Source: IDS-8 sp964424805 (GTDB lineage Bacteria; Pseudomonadota; Gammaproteobacteria; Steroidobacterales; Woeseiaceae). Taken from it: a stretch of DNA of 64,000 bases. Below, piece after piece: positions 34,979 to 44,501 of this stretch. Made by a program: the position numbers and the translations under genes. Every line of letters begins with the position of its first letter. Position 1 is the first letter of the stretch. The stretch spans positions 6,529 to 70,528 of the forward strand of contig CAYRKH010000011.1 in NCBI GenBank assembly GCA_964424805.1, read 5' to 3'. Below the pieces are notes generated by a model. It was not told the DNA's origin, searched no databases, and saw only the letters and a program-made list of their open reading frames with translations.

Positions 34979-35649
34979 AATACGCGATCGCCTTCACGCT
35001 CGGGCTCCTTGCCGGAGCGGCACTGTTCCTGCTCGCGCTCTATCACAATCCGATCTTCGCCGCGCCGACGCTGTCGCCGCTCAGCGTATCCGGCGAGCCG
35101 CTGCTCGATGTCAATTTTTCGGCAGTGCCGGCGGAGTCCATTGCGTTTACCAACAACGGCGAATCCAGGGTGCAGCCGCACCCGGGGCAGATTACCCAGC
35201 TGTGGGAGCCGGCGATCCGCCACACCAGCATCCTGGTCGCGACACTGTCCGACAGCCGGGGAGCGCCGGCCGGCTTCGGCGTCAAGTTCGTTTCCGGATC
35301 CGAGCAGACGAGCCTCTTGACGTCCGAGGCGCTGGTGAACAGCGTCTGGCAGCTTTACCTGCCGGCGAGCGGCACGCTGTTCATCGAACAGACGGAGAAC
35401 CTGTGGAGCTATTTCCGCAGCATCGTGCTTCCGGCGCGCTGGAACTCGGCCGACAGCTGGCGCGGCACCTGGTACGGGATCACCACGGTCGGCCCGGGGG
35501 CGCTGGGTACCGCGCGGGTCACCGGCGGCAGCGGCCGCTACGCGGGCCTGTCGACCGAAGCGATCGAATCGTGGCGCGCCCAGGCCTATTCCGCGCGGCG
35601 CGGTCCGGTGGCGATGACGGGCCACCTGACGATCGCGATACCCGATTGA
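34975..35649 (+). CDS. Unknown membrane-anchored protein, partner of the upstream gene
   Basis: 224 residues: an N-terminal helix (YAIAFTLGLLAGAALFLLALY), then a soluble domain ending in ARVTGGSGRYAGLSTEAIESW, a segment reminiscent of allene-oxide-cyclase/dirigent-type barrels (GGxGxYxG). VWQLYLPASGTLFIEQTENLWSYF resembles the EWTLHLPARGSLYATM stretch of the upstream protein. Function unknown; probably acts in the periplasm beside its partner. Confidence 0.7.
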   Translation: MKYAIAFTLGLLAGAALFLLALYHNPIFAAPTLSPLSVSGEPLLDVNFSAVPAESIAFTNNGESRVQPHPGQITQLWEPAIRHTSILVATLSDSRGAPAGFGVKFVSGSEQTSLLTSEALVNSVWQLYLPASGTLFIEQTENLWSYFRSIVLPARWNSADSWRGTWYGITTVGPGALGTARVTGGSGRYAGLSTEAIESWRAQAYSARRGPVAMTGHLTIAIPD

Positions 35650-35674
35650 AAGCACCCACGGACGCGTAGCACTC

Positions 35675-36889
35675 CTAAACCGCGTCTTTCAGCTCCGTCG
35701 CGGCATCGGCGAGGCGCGCCCTGTCGACTCCGCCGCCGTCCGCGATCAGCTTTTTCGCCTGCAGGAAGTCCTTTGGATGGTTGACCGCGTCGACGGCAAT
35801 TACCCGGCCCTCGCGCAGGTACACGCAGGAAAAGGAGCGGTTGTCGGGGCTGCCGCGGAGGACGGTCTCGTCGTAGCCCTGTGAAAGGCCGGCGATCTGC
35901 AGCTTCAGGTCGTACTGGTCCGACCAGAACCACGGCACCTGCGCATAGGGCACGGGCTCACCGAGGATGGCCGCGGCAGCCGTACGTGCCTGCTCCAGCG
36001 CGTTCTGCACCGATTCCAGCCGGATACGGCGCCCGACGATCGAGTTCGGATGGAACGTGCAGTCGCCTACGGCATAGATGTCCGGGTCCTCCGTGCGGCA
36101 GTACTCGTCGACGACGATACCGTCGTTCACCGGGAGGTCCGCGCCGGCGGCGAGCTCCGTGTTCGGCACCACGCCGATACCGATCACCGCGACGTCCGCG
36201 GGAATCTCCGTGCCGTCGGCCAGCAGGAGCCCCCGCAGCCGCCCGTCGCCCACGAACGCCTCCAGGCCCGTGCTGAGCCGGATGTTCACGCCGTGCGCGC
36301 GGTGCTCGCGTTCATAGAACGCCGACAGCTCGGATGAGACCACGCGTTTCATTACCCGGTCCAGCAACTCGACCACCGTCACGTCCATGCCGAGCGCGGC
36401 GGCGACCGCGGCCACCTCCAGCCCGATATAGCCGGCGCCCGCGATGCAGATGCGGCGGCCTGCACCCATGCGGGCGCGTATGCCGTGCACGTCCTGCACG
36501 TTCCGCAGGTAGTGCACGCCTTCGAGGTCCACCCCCGGCAGGTCGAGGCGTCGGACGCGCGCGCCCGGCGCGAGCACGAGCTTGTCGTAGCCGGTCTCGC
36601 GGCCGCGGGTATCGACCACGCACTTGCGGCGCCGGTCGATTTTCGCGACGCGCGTGCCCAGCTGCAGTTCCACACCCGCGCTCTCGTAGAACGCGGCAGG
36701 TTTGACGTAGAGCCGCTCCGCCGGTAGTTCGCCCGCCAGGAATTTCTTCGAAAGGGGCGGCCGCTGGTACGGCAGCCACGATTCCTCGCCGATGAGAACG
36801 ATGTTTCCGGCGAATTTTTTCTGGCACAAGGTCGCGACCACCTGCCCGGCGGCGTGACCGGCACCCACAATGACCACTGTCGATGACAT
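35675..36889 (-). CDS. FAD/NAD(P)-dependent ferredoxin/rubredoxin reductase-type oxidoreductase
   Basis: 404 residues from ATG 36889. Two Rossmann motifs are visible: VIVGAGHAAGQ (FAD) and ICIAGAGYIGLEVAA (NADH), plus PDIYAVGDCTFH (FAD ribityl contact). RPPLSKKFLAGE and the C-terminal reductase domain identify the class of electron-transfer reductases for P450, dioxygenase or rubredoxin systems. No partner oxygenase or ferredoxin gene is nearby, so its acceptor is unknown. Confidence 0.9.
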   Translation of the reverse strand: MSSTVVIVGAGHAAGQVVATLCQKKFAGNIVLIGEESWLPYQRPPLSKKFLAGELPAERLYVKPAAFYESAGVELQLGTRVAKIDRRRKCVVDTRGRETGYDKLVLAPGARVRRLDLPGVDLEGVHYLRNVQDVHGIRARMGAGRRICIAGAGYIGLEVAAVAAALGMDVTVVELLDRVMKRVVSSELSAFYEREHRAHGVNIRLSTGLEAFVGDGRLRGLLLADGTEIPADVAVIGIGVVPNTELAAGADLPVNDGIVVDEYCRTEDPDIYAVGDCTFHPNSIVGRRIRLESVQNALEQARTAAAAILGEPVPYAQVPWFWSDQYDLKLQIAGLSQGYDETVLRGSPDNRSFSCVYLREGRVIAVDAVNHPKDFLQAKKLIADGGGVDRARLADAATELKDAV

Positions 36890-37040
36890 TTTCAGATTAA
36901 CCTTCGGCTCGCACCGATGATGCCGCCGCCGCGGCGGCCATTCCAGTACGACCGCGAACCTTTTCAGTATGTGAAGCTCCGCGGAAGGCGACGCCGGGCG
37001 GCGGCAGTTGCTATGCTGGAAACAGCAGGTGAGGGGTAAA

Positions 37041-38024
37041 ATGCAGACCAAAGCCATCCGAATGCACCGTTACGGCGGTCCCGAGGTACTCGGGCTCGAG
37101 AGCGTCGAGCTGCCGGAGCCGGCAGCCCGTGAGGCGCGCGTGCGGCACACCGCCATCGGGCTCAACTTCATCGATACCTACCATCGCAGCGGCCTCTATC
37201 CGCTCGAGCTGCCGTCCGGCCTCGGCAGCGAGGCTGCCGGCGTGGTCGAGGCCGTCGGCGACGGCGTTACCGAGGTCGCGCCGGGCGACCGCGTCGTGTA
37301 CACCGGCCAGCCGGCCGACGCGTACTCGCAGGCGCGCAATTTCCCGGCCGCACGGCTGGTCCCGCTCCCGGACGGCGTCAGCGACGAGCAGGCGGCGGCG
37401 GTGCTGCTCAAGGGGCTGACGGCGTGGTACCTGCTGCGGCGCAGCTATCCCGTCCAGCCGGGCGACCCGATCCTGCTGTACGCGGCCGCGGGCGGCGTCG
37501 GCTCGCTCGCCACCCAGTGGGCGAAGCATCTCGGCGCTACCGTCATCGGCATCGTCAGCACGGATGAAAAAGCGCGGCAGGCGCGCGCGCTCGGCTGCGA
37601 CCACGTCATTCGCTCGTCCGACGGCGGCAACGGGATCGCGGCGCGCGTGCGCGAGCTGACGGGCGGCAAGGGTGTGGCGGCGGTCTACGACTCTGTCGGG
37701 CGCGACACCTTCTTCCAGTCGCTGGATTCGCTGCGCCCGCACGGCGTGATGGTGAGCTTCGGCAATGCCTCCGGCCCGGTGGAGCCGTTTGCACCGTCCG
37801 AGCTGGCGAAGCGCCACTCCCTGTACGTGACGCGGCCGATACTGTTCGATTTCATCGACACGCGCGAACGCCTGCTCGAGGCCTCGCAGGAACTGTTCGG
37901 GCTGGTTGCAGGCGGCGTCCTGAAGGTGGACATCAACCAGCGCTACCCGCTGGCGAATGCCGCCGAAGCGCACCGCGATCTCGAGGCAAGAAGGACCACC
38001 GGATCCACCATCCTGCTTCCCTGA
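37041..38024 (+). CDS. qor: NADPH:quinone oxidoreductase (zeta-crystallin type)
   Basis: 327 residues of the zinc-free medium-chain dehydrogenase family. GLNFIDTYHRSGLYPLELP and LGSEAAGVVEAVGDGV match quinone reductase 1; the NADPH loop is AAAGGVGSLATQWAK. Divergent from the FAD reductase, with a strong GTGAGGGG ribosome-binding site. It likely reduces quinones or reactive enones in the cytoplasm. Confidence 0.92.
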   Translation: MQTKAIRMHRYGGPEVLGLESVELPEPAAREARVRHTAIGLNFIDTYHRSGLYPLELPSGLGSEAAGVVEAVGDGVTEVAPGDRVVYTGQPADAYSQARNFPAARLVPLPDGVSDEQAAAVLLKGLTAWYLLRRSYPVQPGDPILLYAAAGGVGSLATQWAKHLGATVIGIVSTDEKARQARALGCDHVIRSSDGGNGIAARVRELTGGKGVAAVYDSVGRDTFFQSLDSLRPHGVMVSFGNASGPVEPFAPSELAKRHSLYVTRPILFDFIDTRERLLEASQELFGLVAGGVLKVDINQRYPLANAAEAHRDLEARRTTGSTILLP

Positions 38025-38052
38025 AACCCGCCGCCGCCACGCACGGCTTGCG

Positions 38053-40422
38053 CTACGGCGTGACGGGCGTCAAGGGCCAGACGATCGGCATCAGGAAGTA
38101 CGCCGTAATGAACACCACGATCATCAGCGGCAGCCCGACCTTCATGTAATCGGTGAAGCGATACCCGCCCGGGCCCATCACCAGGAGGTTGGCCGGATGC
38201 GAGATCGGGCTCAGGAAGCTTGCGCCGGCCGCGATGGCGATTGCCATCATGCCGGATTGCGGCTCGAAGCCGAGCTCGGCCATCGCGGACAGCACCAGCG
38301 GGGACATCAGCACGACCAGGGCCGCGGACGGAATGACGACGGTAAAGACGGTCGTGAGCAGGTAGAAGCCCACCACCACCCACCACGGCCCGAAGGTGCC
38401 GAGCACGTCGACGAGCTGCCCGGAGAGGTAAGCGGCCGCACCGGACTCCTGCATGGCCGTGCCGAGCGGCAGCATGCCCGAAATGAGGAAGATCGCGCGC
38501 CAGTCGATCGCGCGATAGGCGCGCTCCATCGTCAGGCAGCCCGTCAGCACCATGACGCTGCCGCCGACGACCGCGGCGACCTGCGGCGGCGCAAAGCCCG
38601 CCATTACGCTCGCGACCACGCCGACCATGATGGCCGCGGCCAGCGGCGCGCGGCGGGTATCGGGCGGTTCCTGGCCCAGCGGCGTCAGGATCAGGAAATC
38701 GGAATCCGAGGCCAAAAGCTGCAGCCGGTCGCGCGGGCCGAGCATGAGCAGCGCGTCGCCGACCTGCAGCCGCTCTTCCGCCAGGTTGCCGTCCAGCGTC
38801 TTGCCCTCGCGCCAGATGCCGGCGAGCTCGATGCCGTAGCGCTCGCGGAAGTTCAGCTCGCCGACCGACTTGCCGGCGAGCCGGCTGCGCGGATCGAGCG
38901 TGGCGTCCATCAGGGTCAGCCGCTCGGAGTCGAACGCGCCGAGGTTGCGCGACACCTGCGTCTCGATCTCGAGCTCCTGCAGCCCGCGCAGCACGTCGAG
39001 ATCCTCGTGCTGCCCTTCGATCAGCAGCAGGTCGCCGCCCACCAGGACCTCGTCGCCCTTGGGCATGACGGTCAGCCGGCCTTCCCGGAAAATGGCGAGC
39101 ACGCGGAAGTCGAACACATCGGCGAGCCGGCTTTTGCCCAGCGTGGCGTCCGCGAGGTCGCTGTACTTCGGCAGCCGCACGACGAACATGCGCTCGTCGG
39201 CTTTGTATTCCTCGCTGAGATCCTCCTCGGTGCGCGGTACGACCTCGCTGAAATCCGAGAACTTGTGCAGTTCCTCGATCGCCGCCTTCTCACCCTGCAC
39301 GAGCACCCGGTCGCCGGCGCGCAGCGGCACGTAGGCGAGGTTCGTCAGCCGGAACTTGTCGCGCCGCCACACCCCCGCGACGCTGACGTTGAAGCGGGTA
39401 CGGAAACCGGCCTCGCGGACCAGCTCGGAGACCAGGGGCGAGCCCTCCGCGATCGTCACCTCGGCATAGGCGACGCGCGCGGCCACCATGGATTTCAGGA
39501 CCGGCGCCTCGCGCTCGATGACGAGGTCGCTCCAGCGCTGCAGTTCGCGGAACTGCTCCAGGCGCCCCTGCACCAGCAGGCTGTCGCCCGGCCGCAGCAC
39601 CGTCTGCCGGCTCGGCAGCGTCTCGCTGCGCCCGAAGCGCATCAACGCGAGGATGATCAGCCCGGTGGAGGAGCCGATGCGGCTCTGCGCCAGCGTTTTC
39701 CCGACCAGCACGGAATTCACCGGGACCCGCAGCATGAACGTCTGCTCCTGCAGCTTGTACTGCGAGCGCAGGGAACGCTGGCTGCGGTAGCGCCCGCGCT
39801 CGGCGCGCGGCCGCTTGGGTAGCAGCAGCCGGCCGACCAGCCCCAGGAACGCCACGCCGGTGATGACGACGGCACCGCCGACCGGGATGAAATCGAACAC
39901 CGAGAACGGCTCATGGCCGGCGCGTTCCAGCGCTTCGCTGATGAGCAGGTTGTGCGAGGTGCCGAATAGCGTCGTCTGGCCGCCGAGCAGGGTGCCGAAA
40001 GCCAGCGGAATCAGGAGCCGGGAAGGGGCGATGCGGGTGCGGCGGGAAAGATCCATGACCACCGGCAGCATCAGCGCCACCACCCCGATGTTATTCATGA
40101 AGCCCGACAGCGTGGCCGCGGAAATCATGATGACGATGTTCATCGGGAGTTCGCGGCGGCCCGCGATCCGCAGCACCTGGTAGCCGATGATATTGGCGAT
40201 GCCGGTGCGCGCCAGCCCCTCGCTCAAAATGAACATTGCCCAGATCGTGATCACGGCCGGGTTGCTGAAGCCCGCGAAGGCTTGCTCGGGCGTCACCAGC
40301 CCGGTCACCGCGAGCGTGCCGAGCACCAGCAGCGCCACCAGGTCCATGCGGATGATGCCGCTTATGAACAGGACCAGCGCCACGCCCAGGATGGCGAGAA
40401 CCAGTGCGATCTCCAGGGTCAT
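38053..40422 (-). CDS. SLC13-family permease with internal RCK-C (TrkA-C) domains
   Basis: 789 residues. N- and C-terminal halves of membrane helices (IAPSRLLIPLAFGTLLGGQTTLFGTSHNLL; AGASFLSPISHPANLLVMGP) enclose a cytoplasmic stretch of about 400 residues. That stretch carries repeated RCK-C-type modules, each ending in a GD-x-LLVQG-like turn (RPGDSLLVQG, RAGDRVLVQG, VGGDLLLIEG, QVGDALLMLG), so four are visible. Members transport dicarboxylates, sulfate or other anions; the substrate is not set. Monocistronic. Confidence 0.9.
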   Translation of the reverse strand: MTLEIALVLAILGVALVLFISGIIRMDLVALLVLGTLAVTGLVTPEQAFAGFSNPAVITIWAMFILSEGLARTGIANIIGYQVLRIAGRRELPMNIVIMISAATLSGFMNNIGVVALMLPVVMDLSRRTRIAPSRLLIPLAFGTLLGGQTTLFGTSHNLLISEALERAGHEPFSVFDFIPVGGAVVITGVAFLGLVGRLLLPKRPRAERGRYRSQRSLRSQYKLQEQTFMLRVPVNSVLVGKTLAQSRIGSSTGLIILALMRFGRSETLPSRQTVLRPGDSLLVQGRLEQFRELQRWSDLVIEREAPVLKSMVAARVAYAEVTIAEGSPLVSELVREAGFRTRFNVSVAGVWRRDKFRLTNLAYVPLRAGDRVLVQGEKAAIEELHKFSDFSEVVPRTEEDLSEEYKADERMFVVRLPKYSDLADATLGKSRLADVFDFRVLAIFREGRLTVMPKGDEVLVGGDLLLIEGQHEDLDVLRGLQELEIETQVSRNLGAFDSERLTLMDATLDPRSRLAGKSVGELNFRERYGIELAGIWREGKTLDGNLAEERLQVGDALLMLGPRDRLQLLASDSDFLILTPLGQEPPDTRRAPLAAAIMVGVVASVMAGFAPPQVAAVVGGSVMVLTGCLTMERAYRAIDWRAIFLISGMLPLGTAMQESGAAAYLSGQLVDVLGTFGPWWVVVGFYLLTTVFTVVIPSAALVVLMSPLVLSAMAELGFEPQSGMMAIAIAAGASFLSPISHPANLLVMGPGGYRFTDYMKVGLPLMIVVFITAYFLMPIVWPLTPVTP

Positions 40423-40783
40423 CGGCGCTTGATCGGCATGCGGACGGAGCGATTCCGGTGTGAAGTTCGACGACCGCGGATTCTAAACGATTCGGGCGCT
40501 CCTGTTGGGCGGCGCCTCGCCCGGCGGGTTCGTGGGGTGTCACAAATGTGCTACAAACTGGCCGGGTCATCCCGCCGTTCGTGAACCTTGTCACAAAGGA
40601 ACGGTTCTAAAAGCGATATACACAGGAGGTCTCCCGCGCGCGACCACGCGCGGGAGATCGTGGTGCGGTGAACTCCGTGGGGTGAGTTCCACACCGCTGA
40701 ACGGATTCAGCATGGCGTGTGCTTGCCGTCACTTTGCGCACCGTTGCCCGCTTGTGAGGATTCCTGAGCGAGGTGAGAAGAGC
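40423..40783. other. Leader region with two hairpins upstream of unknown operon
   Basis: A 360-base gap. Hairpin 1: TCTCCCGCGCG (40630-40640) pairs perfectly with CGCGCGGGAGA (40647-40657) around a 6-base loop. Hairpin 2: GCGGTGAACTC (40665-40675) pairs with GAGTTCCACACCGC (40684-40697) with a small bulge. They lie 85-155 bases before the start of the next gene and could form a regulatory leader or small RNA. Confidence 0.5.
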
Positions 40784-41416
40784 ATGAGCGATCGTGCAAC
40801 TACCGAACACGTCGTGCGGGTGCAGAACCTGCGCGATTATTTTCGCGAATCGATCGACGCCGTCATCGAGAAGCAGAAGGTCGACGTCGACCCGCACGCC
40901 GCCCATTACGTCGTCAACCTGATGACCCTGTTCTCCCGGTCCGAGGACCTTTACGAGGATCACGGCGAAGCCTACGGCCTCAAGCCGCTGGCACTCATGC
41001 TGGTGGACGCGGTCGAGGCCGCGAGCGCCGAGCAGCGCACGCTGTCGTTGCAGCGCATAGGCGATGTGTCCCTGTTCATCGCCGGTTTCTTCGCCGACAG
41101 CCTCGCGCACCGGCTGGTCGATCTGGACTATTACATCCACATGGGCGGCAACGCCTACGGCTCGCTGTCCGACGAGATCCGCGGAACCTGGCGGGGCCGG
41201 GCGCTGGCACACGTGTACCGGGAGCTGGCGCGCAAGTTCCAGGTGCTCGTCGACGTGCTGAACGAGGTGCGGGACGGTGCAGGCCAGTCCTCGGACATCG
41301 ACCTGCTGCGCACCTACGAGGTCTGGCTGAAGACCGGCAGCCGGCGCGCGGCGGCACTCCTGCGCCAGAACGGCGTCGTGCCGATGCCGAACGCCGTCAG
41401 CCGCCGCAGCCACTAG
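40784..41416 (+). CDS. Conserved-looking hypothetical cytoplasmic protein
   Basis: 210 residues, helical and soluble, starting at ATG 40784 after a strong GAGGTGAGAAG. It contains VVNLMTLFSRSEDLY, LALMLVDAVEAASAEQRTLSLQRIGDVSLFIAGFFADSL and VDLDYYIHMGGNAYGSLSD. I do not recognise the family, though the sequence has the density of conserved small and aromatic residues expected of a real enzyme-like or scaffold domain. It forms a pair with the gene 9 bases downstream, also unknown. Confidence 0.75.
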   Translation: MSDRATTEHVVRVQNLRDYFRESIDAVIEKQKVDVDPHAAHYVVNLMTLFSRSEDLYEDHGEAYGLKPLALMLVDAVEAASAEQRTLSLQRIGDVSLFIAGFFADSLAHRLVDLDYYIHMGGNAYGSLSDEIRGTWRGRALAHVYRELARKFQVLVDVLNEVRDGAGQSSDIDLLRTYEVWLKTGSRRAAALLRQNGVVPMPNAVSRRSH

Positions 41417-41425
41417 CATTCGTCG

Positions 41426-42079
41426 ATGCTTGCGCTCCTGCAGAAATACCTCACCGACATCTACCAGGCGGACCATGGGTTCTCGGTCATGGACTTCCTC
41501 ATCACCGACCCGGCGCTGGCCAGGGTCCTGGCCCCCGGCGCGCTGGTGCCGAACACGGACGAATCGGTGCTGCTCAGCCAGGACGGCAACGAGCTGGCGC
41601 TGTCCGTCTATCTCGACGAGGAAATGCTGCAGCGCCTCGACCGCGCCGACCCGCTGAATGCCCTGCAGCCCTCGCAGCTGGACGACCTCTGCAAGGTGCT
41701 GGAAGGCATCAGCCACTTCAACTACATCATGTGGCGGGCACGGCAGGGGCGGAGCGTCAAGCTGCTCGAGCTGGAAATGCAGGCGGAGGTCGACAAGTTC
41801 GTCAGCACCTGGCTCATGGCGCTGCGCCAGAACGACCTGCAGCTGGCCCGGCAGCTCCACGGCTGGCTGTTCGACGAGGTGAGCTTCAACCCCGGGCTCG
41901 ACCAGGAGCAGGCCGAGCGCTACCGGGCGGCGAACGACTTTGCCGCGCGCTTCTGCCACGGGTTGGCGGCGCGGCTCGATCGCGACGGGGAAAAGGCGCT
42001 CCGCGAGCTGCGGCGGTTCTACCGGCTGTCGCAGGGTGGGAAAATCAGCCACATCAACGAGCAGGCGTACGCGCTCTGA
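41426..42079 (+). CDS. Hypothetical protein paired with the upstream unknown gene
   Basis: 217 residues, soluble, helical. Notable segments are DHGFSVMDFLITDPALARVL, ESVLLSQDGNELALSVYLDEEML, LEGISHFNYIMWRARQGRSVKLLELEMQAEVDKF and the C-terminal RRFYRLSQGGKISHINEQAY. No domain recognised. Spacing of 9 bases to the upstream gene implies one transcript; 68 bases separate it from pip. Confidence 0.75.
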   Translation: MLALLQKYLTDIYQADHGFSVMDFLITDPALARVLAPGALVPNTDESVLLSQDGNELALSVYLDEEMLQRLDRADPLNALQPSQLDDLCKVLEGISHFNYIMWRARQGRSVKLLELEMQAEVDKFVSTWLMALRQNDLQLARQLHGWLFDEVSFNPGLDQEQAERYRAANDFAARFCHGLAARLDRDGEKALRELRRFYRLSQGGKISHINEQAYAL

Positions 42080-42147
42080 TGGCGCCGCGAGGCCCTCCCG
42101 GCGCTCGCGATTTGTCATTCTTCGGCTCCGCCTTTCATAATGCGGGC

Positions 42148-43118
42148 ATGGACGACATCGCATTCCGCCGGAGCCTCTACCCCGCCATCGAACCGAACCA
42201 GAGCGGCATGCTCGATGTCGGCGATGGCNNNNNNNNNNCGAGCTCTACTACGAGGAGTCGGGTAACCCCCGCGGCAAGCCGGTCGTGTTCCTGCACGGCG
42301 GCCCGGGCGGCGGCACCACCCCGAAGATGCGCCAGTTCTTCGACCCCGCGGCATACCGCATCGTGCTGTTCGACCAGCGCGGGGCCGGGCGCAGCCGGCC
42401 GCACGCGAACCTCGAGGCCAACACGACCTGGCACTTGGTCGAGGACATCGAGCGGCTGCGGCAGCACCTGGGGATCGAGCGCTGGCAGGTGTTCGGCGGC
42501 TCCTGGGGCAGCACCCTGGCGCTCGCCTACGCGGAAACGCACCCGGAGCGCGTGACGGAACTCGTGCTCCGCGGCATCTTTTTGCTGCGCCGCAAGGAGA
42601 TCGACTGGTTCTACCAGCGCGGCGTGAGTGAAATATTCCCGGACCTTTGGCAGGACTTCCTCGCGCCGATCCCGGAGGACGAGCGCGGCGACCTGCTGCA
42701 CGCGTATCACCGTCGATTGACCGGCGGCGACAGCGGGGCCCGGCTGCGTGCCGCGAAAGCCTGGTCCGTGTGGGAAGGCTCGACCAGCACCCTGCTGCCG
42801 CGGCCCGAAGTCCGGAAGACCTTCGAGGAGGACCACATGGCGCTGGCCATGGCCCGCATCGAAAGCCATTACTTCGTCAACGGCGGCTTCATGGACGAAG
42901 GCCAGTTACTGCGCGACGTCGGCCGTATCCGGCACATCCCGGCCGTCATCGTGCAGGGCCGCTACGACGTGGTGTGCGCGCCGGTCACCGCATGGGAGCT
43001 GTCGCGCGCCTGGCCGGAGGCGGACCTGCGGATGGTGCCAGATGCCGGGCACGCGGCCTTCGAGCCGGGCAACGTGCACGAGCTCGTCTCCGCGACGGAC
43101 CGGTTCGCCAGCCTTTGA
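42148..43118 (+). CDS. pip: Prolyl aminopeptidase, interrupted by an assembly gap
   Basis: Alpha/beta hydrolase of the S33 family. The N-terminus LYPAIEPNQSGMLDVGDG lies before the N run. After it come ELYYEESGNPRGKPVVFLHGGPGGG, the serine nucleophile GGSWGSTLALAYA, and Asp and His near QGRYDVVCAP and DAGHAAFEPG. The frame differs across the 10 N: the true gap must be 2 modulo 3 bases. Two bases (making a CAC codon, GDG-H-ELYY) would give the normal family sequence. It releases N-terminal proline from peptides. The stop overlaps the pyrC start (TTGA). Confidence 0.92.
42229..42238. other. Assembly gap of 10 N
   Basis: Ten ambiguous bases inside pip. By frame and family sequence the real missing stretch is probably only 2 bases, so 10 is a filler length. 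Confidence 0.97.
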
Positions 43119-44458
43119 GCAAGCTCCTCATCGCCAACGCGCGGGTGGTCAACGGCGGCCTCGTCACGGAAGCCGACGTTCTCGTGGCCGGAGAACGCAT
43201 TGAGAAGATCGCCGGCAGCATCGCGGCAGGCGAAAACGTCGAGGTGCTGGATGCCCGCGGGCGCTACCTGCTGCCCGGCATGATCGACGACCAGGTCCAC
43301 TTCCGCGAGCCCGGGCTCACGCACAAGGCCGACATCGAGAGCGAGTCGATAGCGGCCGTCGCCGGCGGCGTGACGAGCTTCATGGACATGCCGAACGTGA
43401 ACCCCCAGACCACGACGCGAGCGGCCCTGGCGGCGAAGTACGAGCGTGCTGCCGGCCGCGCCCGCGCCAACTACGCGTTCTACCTCGGTGCGACGAACCA
43501 CAACATCGGGGAAATCCAGGCCCTCACGGTCAATGAGGCCTGCGGCATCAAGTGCTTCATGGGTGCATCGACCGGCGACATGCTGGTGGACGATCCGGAC
43601 GCGCTGGAGCGGCTGTTCGCCGAGGCGCCGCTGCTCGTCGTCACGCACTGCGAGCATTCGCCGACGATTCGCGAGAACGAGGCGCGCGCCCGGGCCCGGT
43701 ACGGCGAGAACGTGCCGATGTCGGAGCACCCCGCCATCCGTTCCGCGGCGGCCTGCCTTGCGTCCTCGTCCACGGCCGTCGAGCTCGCGCGGCGTCACGA
43801 CGCGCGGCTGCACATCCTGCACCTCACCACGGCCGCCGAAATGGGACTGCTGTCCTCCGCCGGGCGGCTCGACAAGCGCGTCACGGCCGAAGTCTGCGTC
43901 CATCACCTGTGGTTCGATGAAAGCCGCTACGCCGACCTCGGTACCCTGATCAAGTGCAATCCGGCGATCAAGTCCGCGGAAGACCGCGCCGCGCTCATCA
44001 ACGCCGTCAACGAGGGCCGCATCGACGTCGTCGCCACCGACCATGCGCCGCACACCGCGAGCGAGAAGGACAATACCTACTTCAAGGCGCCCGCCGGACT
44101 GCCGCTGGTGCAGCACGCGCTGCTCGTCCTGTTCGATCTCGCGGCCGAGGGGAAGCTCCCGGTCGAGACCATCGTCGACCGCACGAGCCATGCGCCGGCC
44201 GATATTTACGGCGTCGTCGAACGGGGCTACGTGCGGGAGGGTTATTTCGCGGACCTGGTGCTGGTCGATCCGCAGGCGCCCCACACTGTGAAACCTTCCA
44301 ACCTGCTCTACAAATGCGGCTGGTCGCCCTTCGAGGGCCACACGTTCCGGTCGAGCATCGATGCCACCTGGGTTAACGGCCGCATCGTTTGGCGTGACGG
44401 CCAACCCACCGGCGACATCGCCGGCCGGCGCCTGGCCTTCAGCCGCGGCCGGCACTAG
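43115..44458 (+). CDS. pyrC: Dihydroorotase
   Basis: 447 residues from TTG 43115 (overlapping the pip stop). The metal-site motif is GMIDDQVHFREPG, a later His pair lies in THCEHSP and LHILHLT, and the catalytic Asp in VVATDHAPHT. The PNVNPQTTTR substrate segment is typical. It closes carbamoyl-aspartate to dihydroorotate in pyrimidine synthesis. The long form (about 450) resembles the type without a fused transcarbamoylase. A lysine expected to be carbamoylated is not obvious, and in this type may be absent. Confidence 0.92.
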   Translation: MSKLLIANARVVNGGLVTEADVLVAGERIEKIAGSIAAGENVEVLDARGRYLLPGMIDDQVHFREPGLTHKADIESESIAAVAGGVTSFMDMPNVNPQTTTRAALAAKYERAAGRARANYAFYLGATNHNIGEIQALTVNEACGIKCFMGASTGDMLVDDPDALERLFAEAPLLVVTHCEHSPTIRENEARARARYGENVPMSEHPAIRSAAACLASSSTAVELARRHDARLHILHLTTAAEMGLLSSAGRLDKRVTAEVCVHHLWFDESRYADLGTLIKCNPAIKSAEDRAALINAVNEGRIDVVATDHAPHTASEKDNTYFKAPAGLPLVQHALLVLFDLAAEGKLPVETIVDRTSHAPADIYGVVERGYVREGYFADLVLVDPQAPHTVKPSNLLYKCGWSPFEGHTFRSSIDATWVNGRIVWRDGQPTGDIAGRRLAFSRGRH

Positions 44459-44501
44459 CGCCCGCGTCCGGCGCCTGCCTTTCCATTGGGCCCGACGCCT
44501 G

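Noticed and set aside
42148..43118. pip as a genuine frameshifted pseudogene
   Set aside because: The frame change coincides exactly with the N filler, and family sequence is continuous on both sides.
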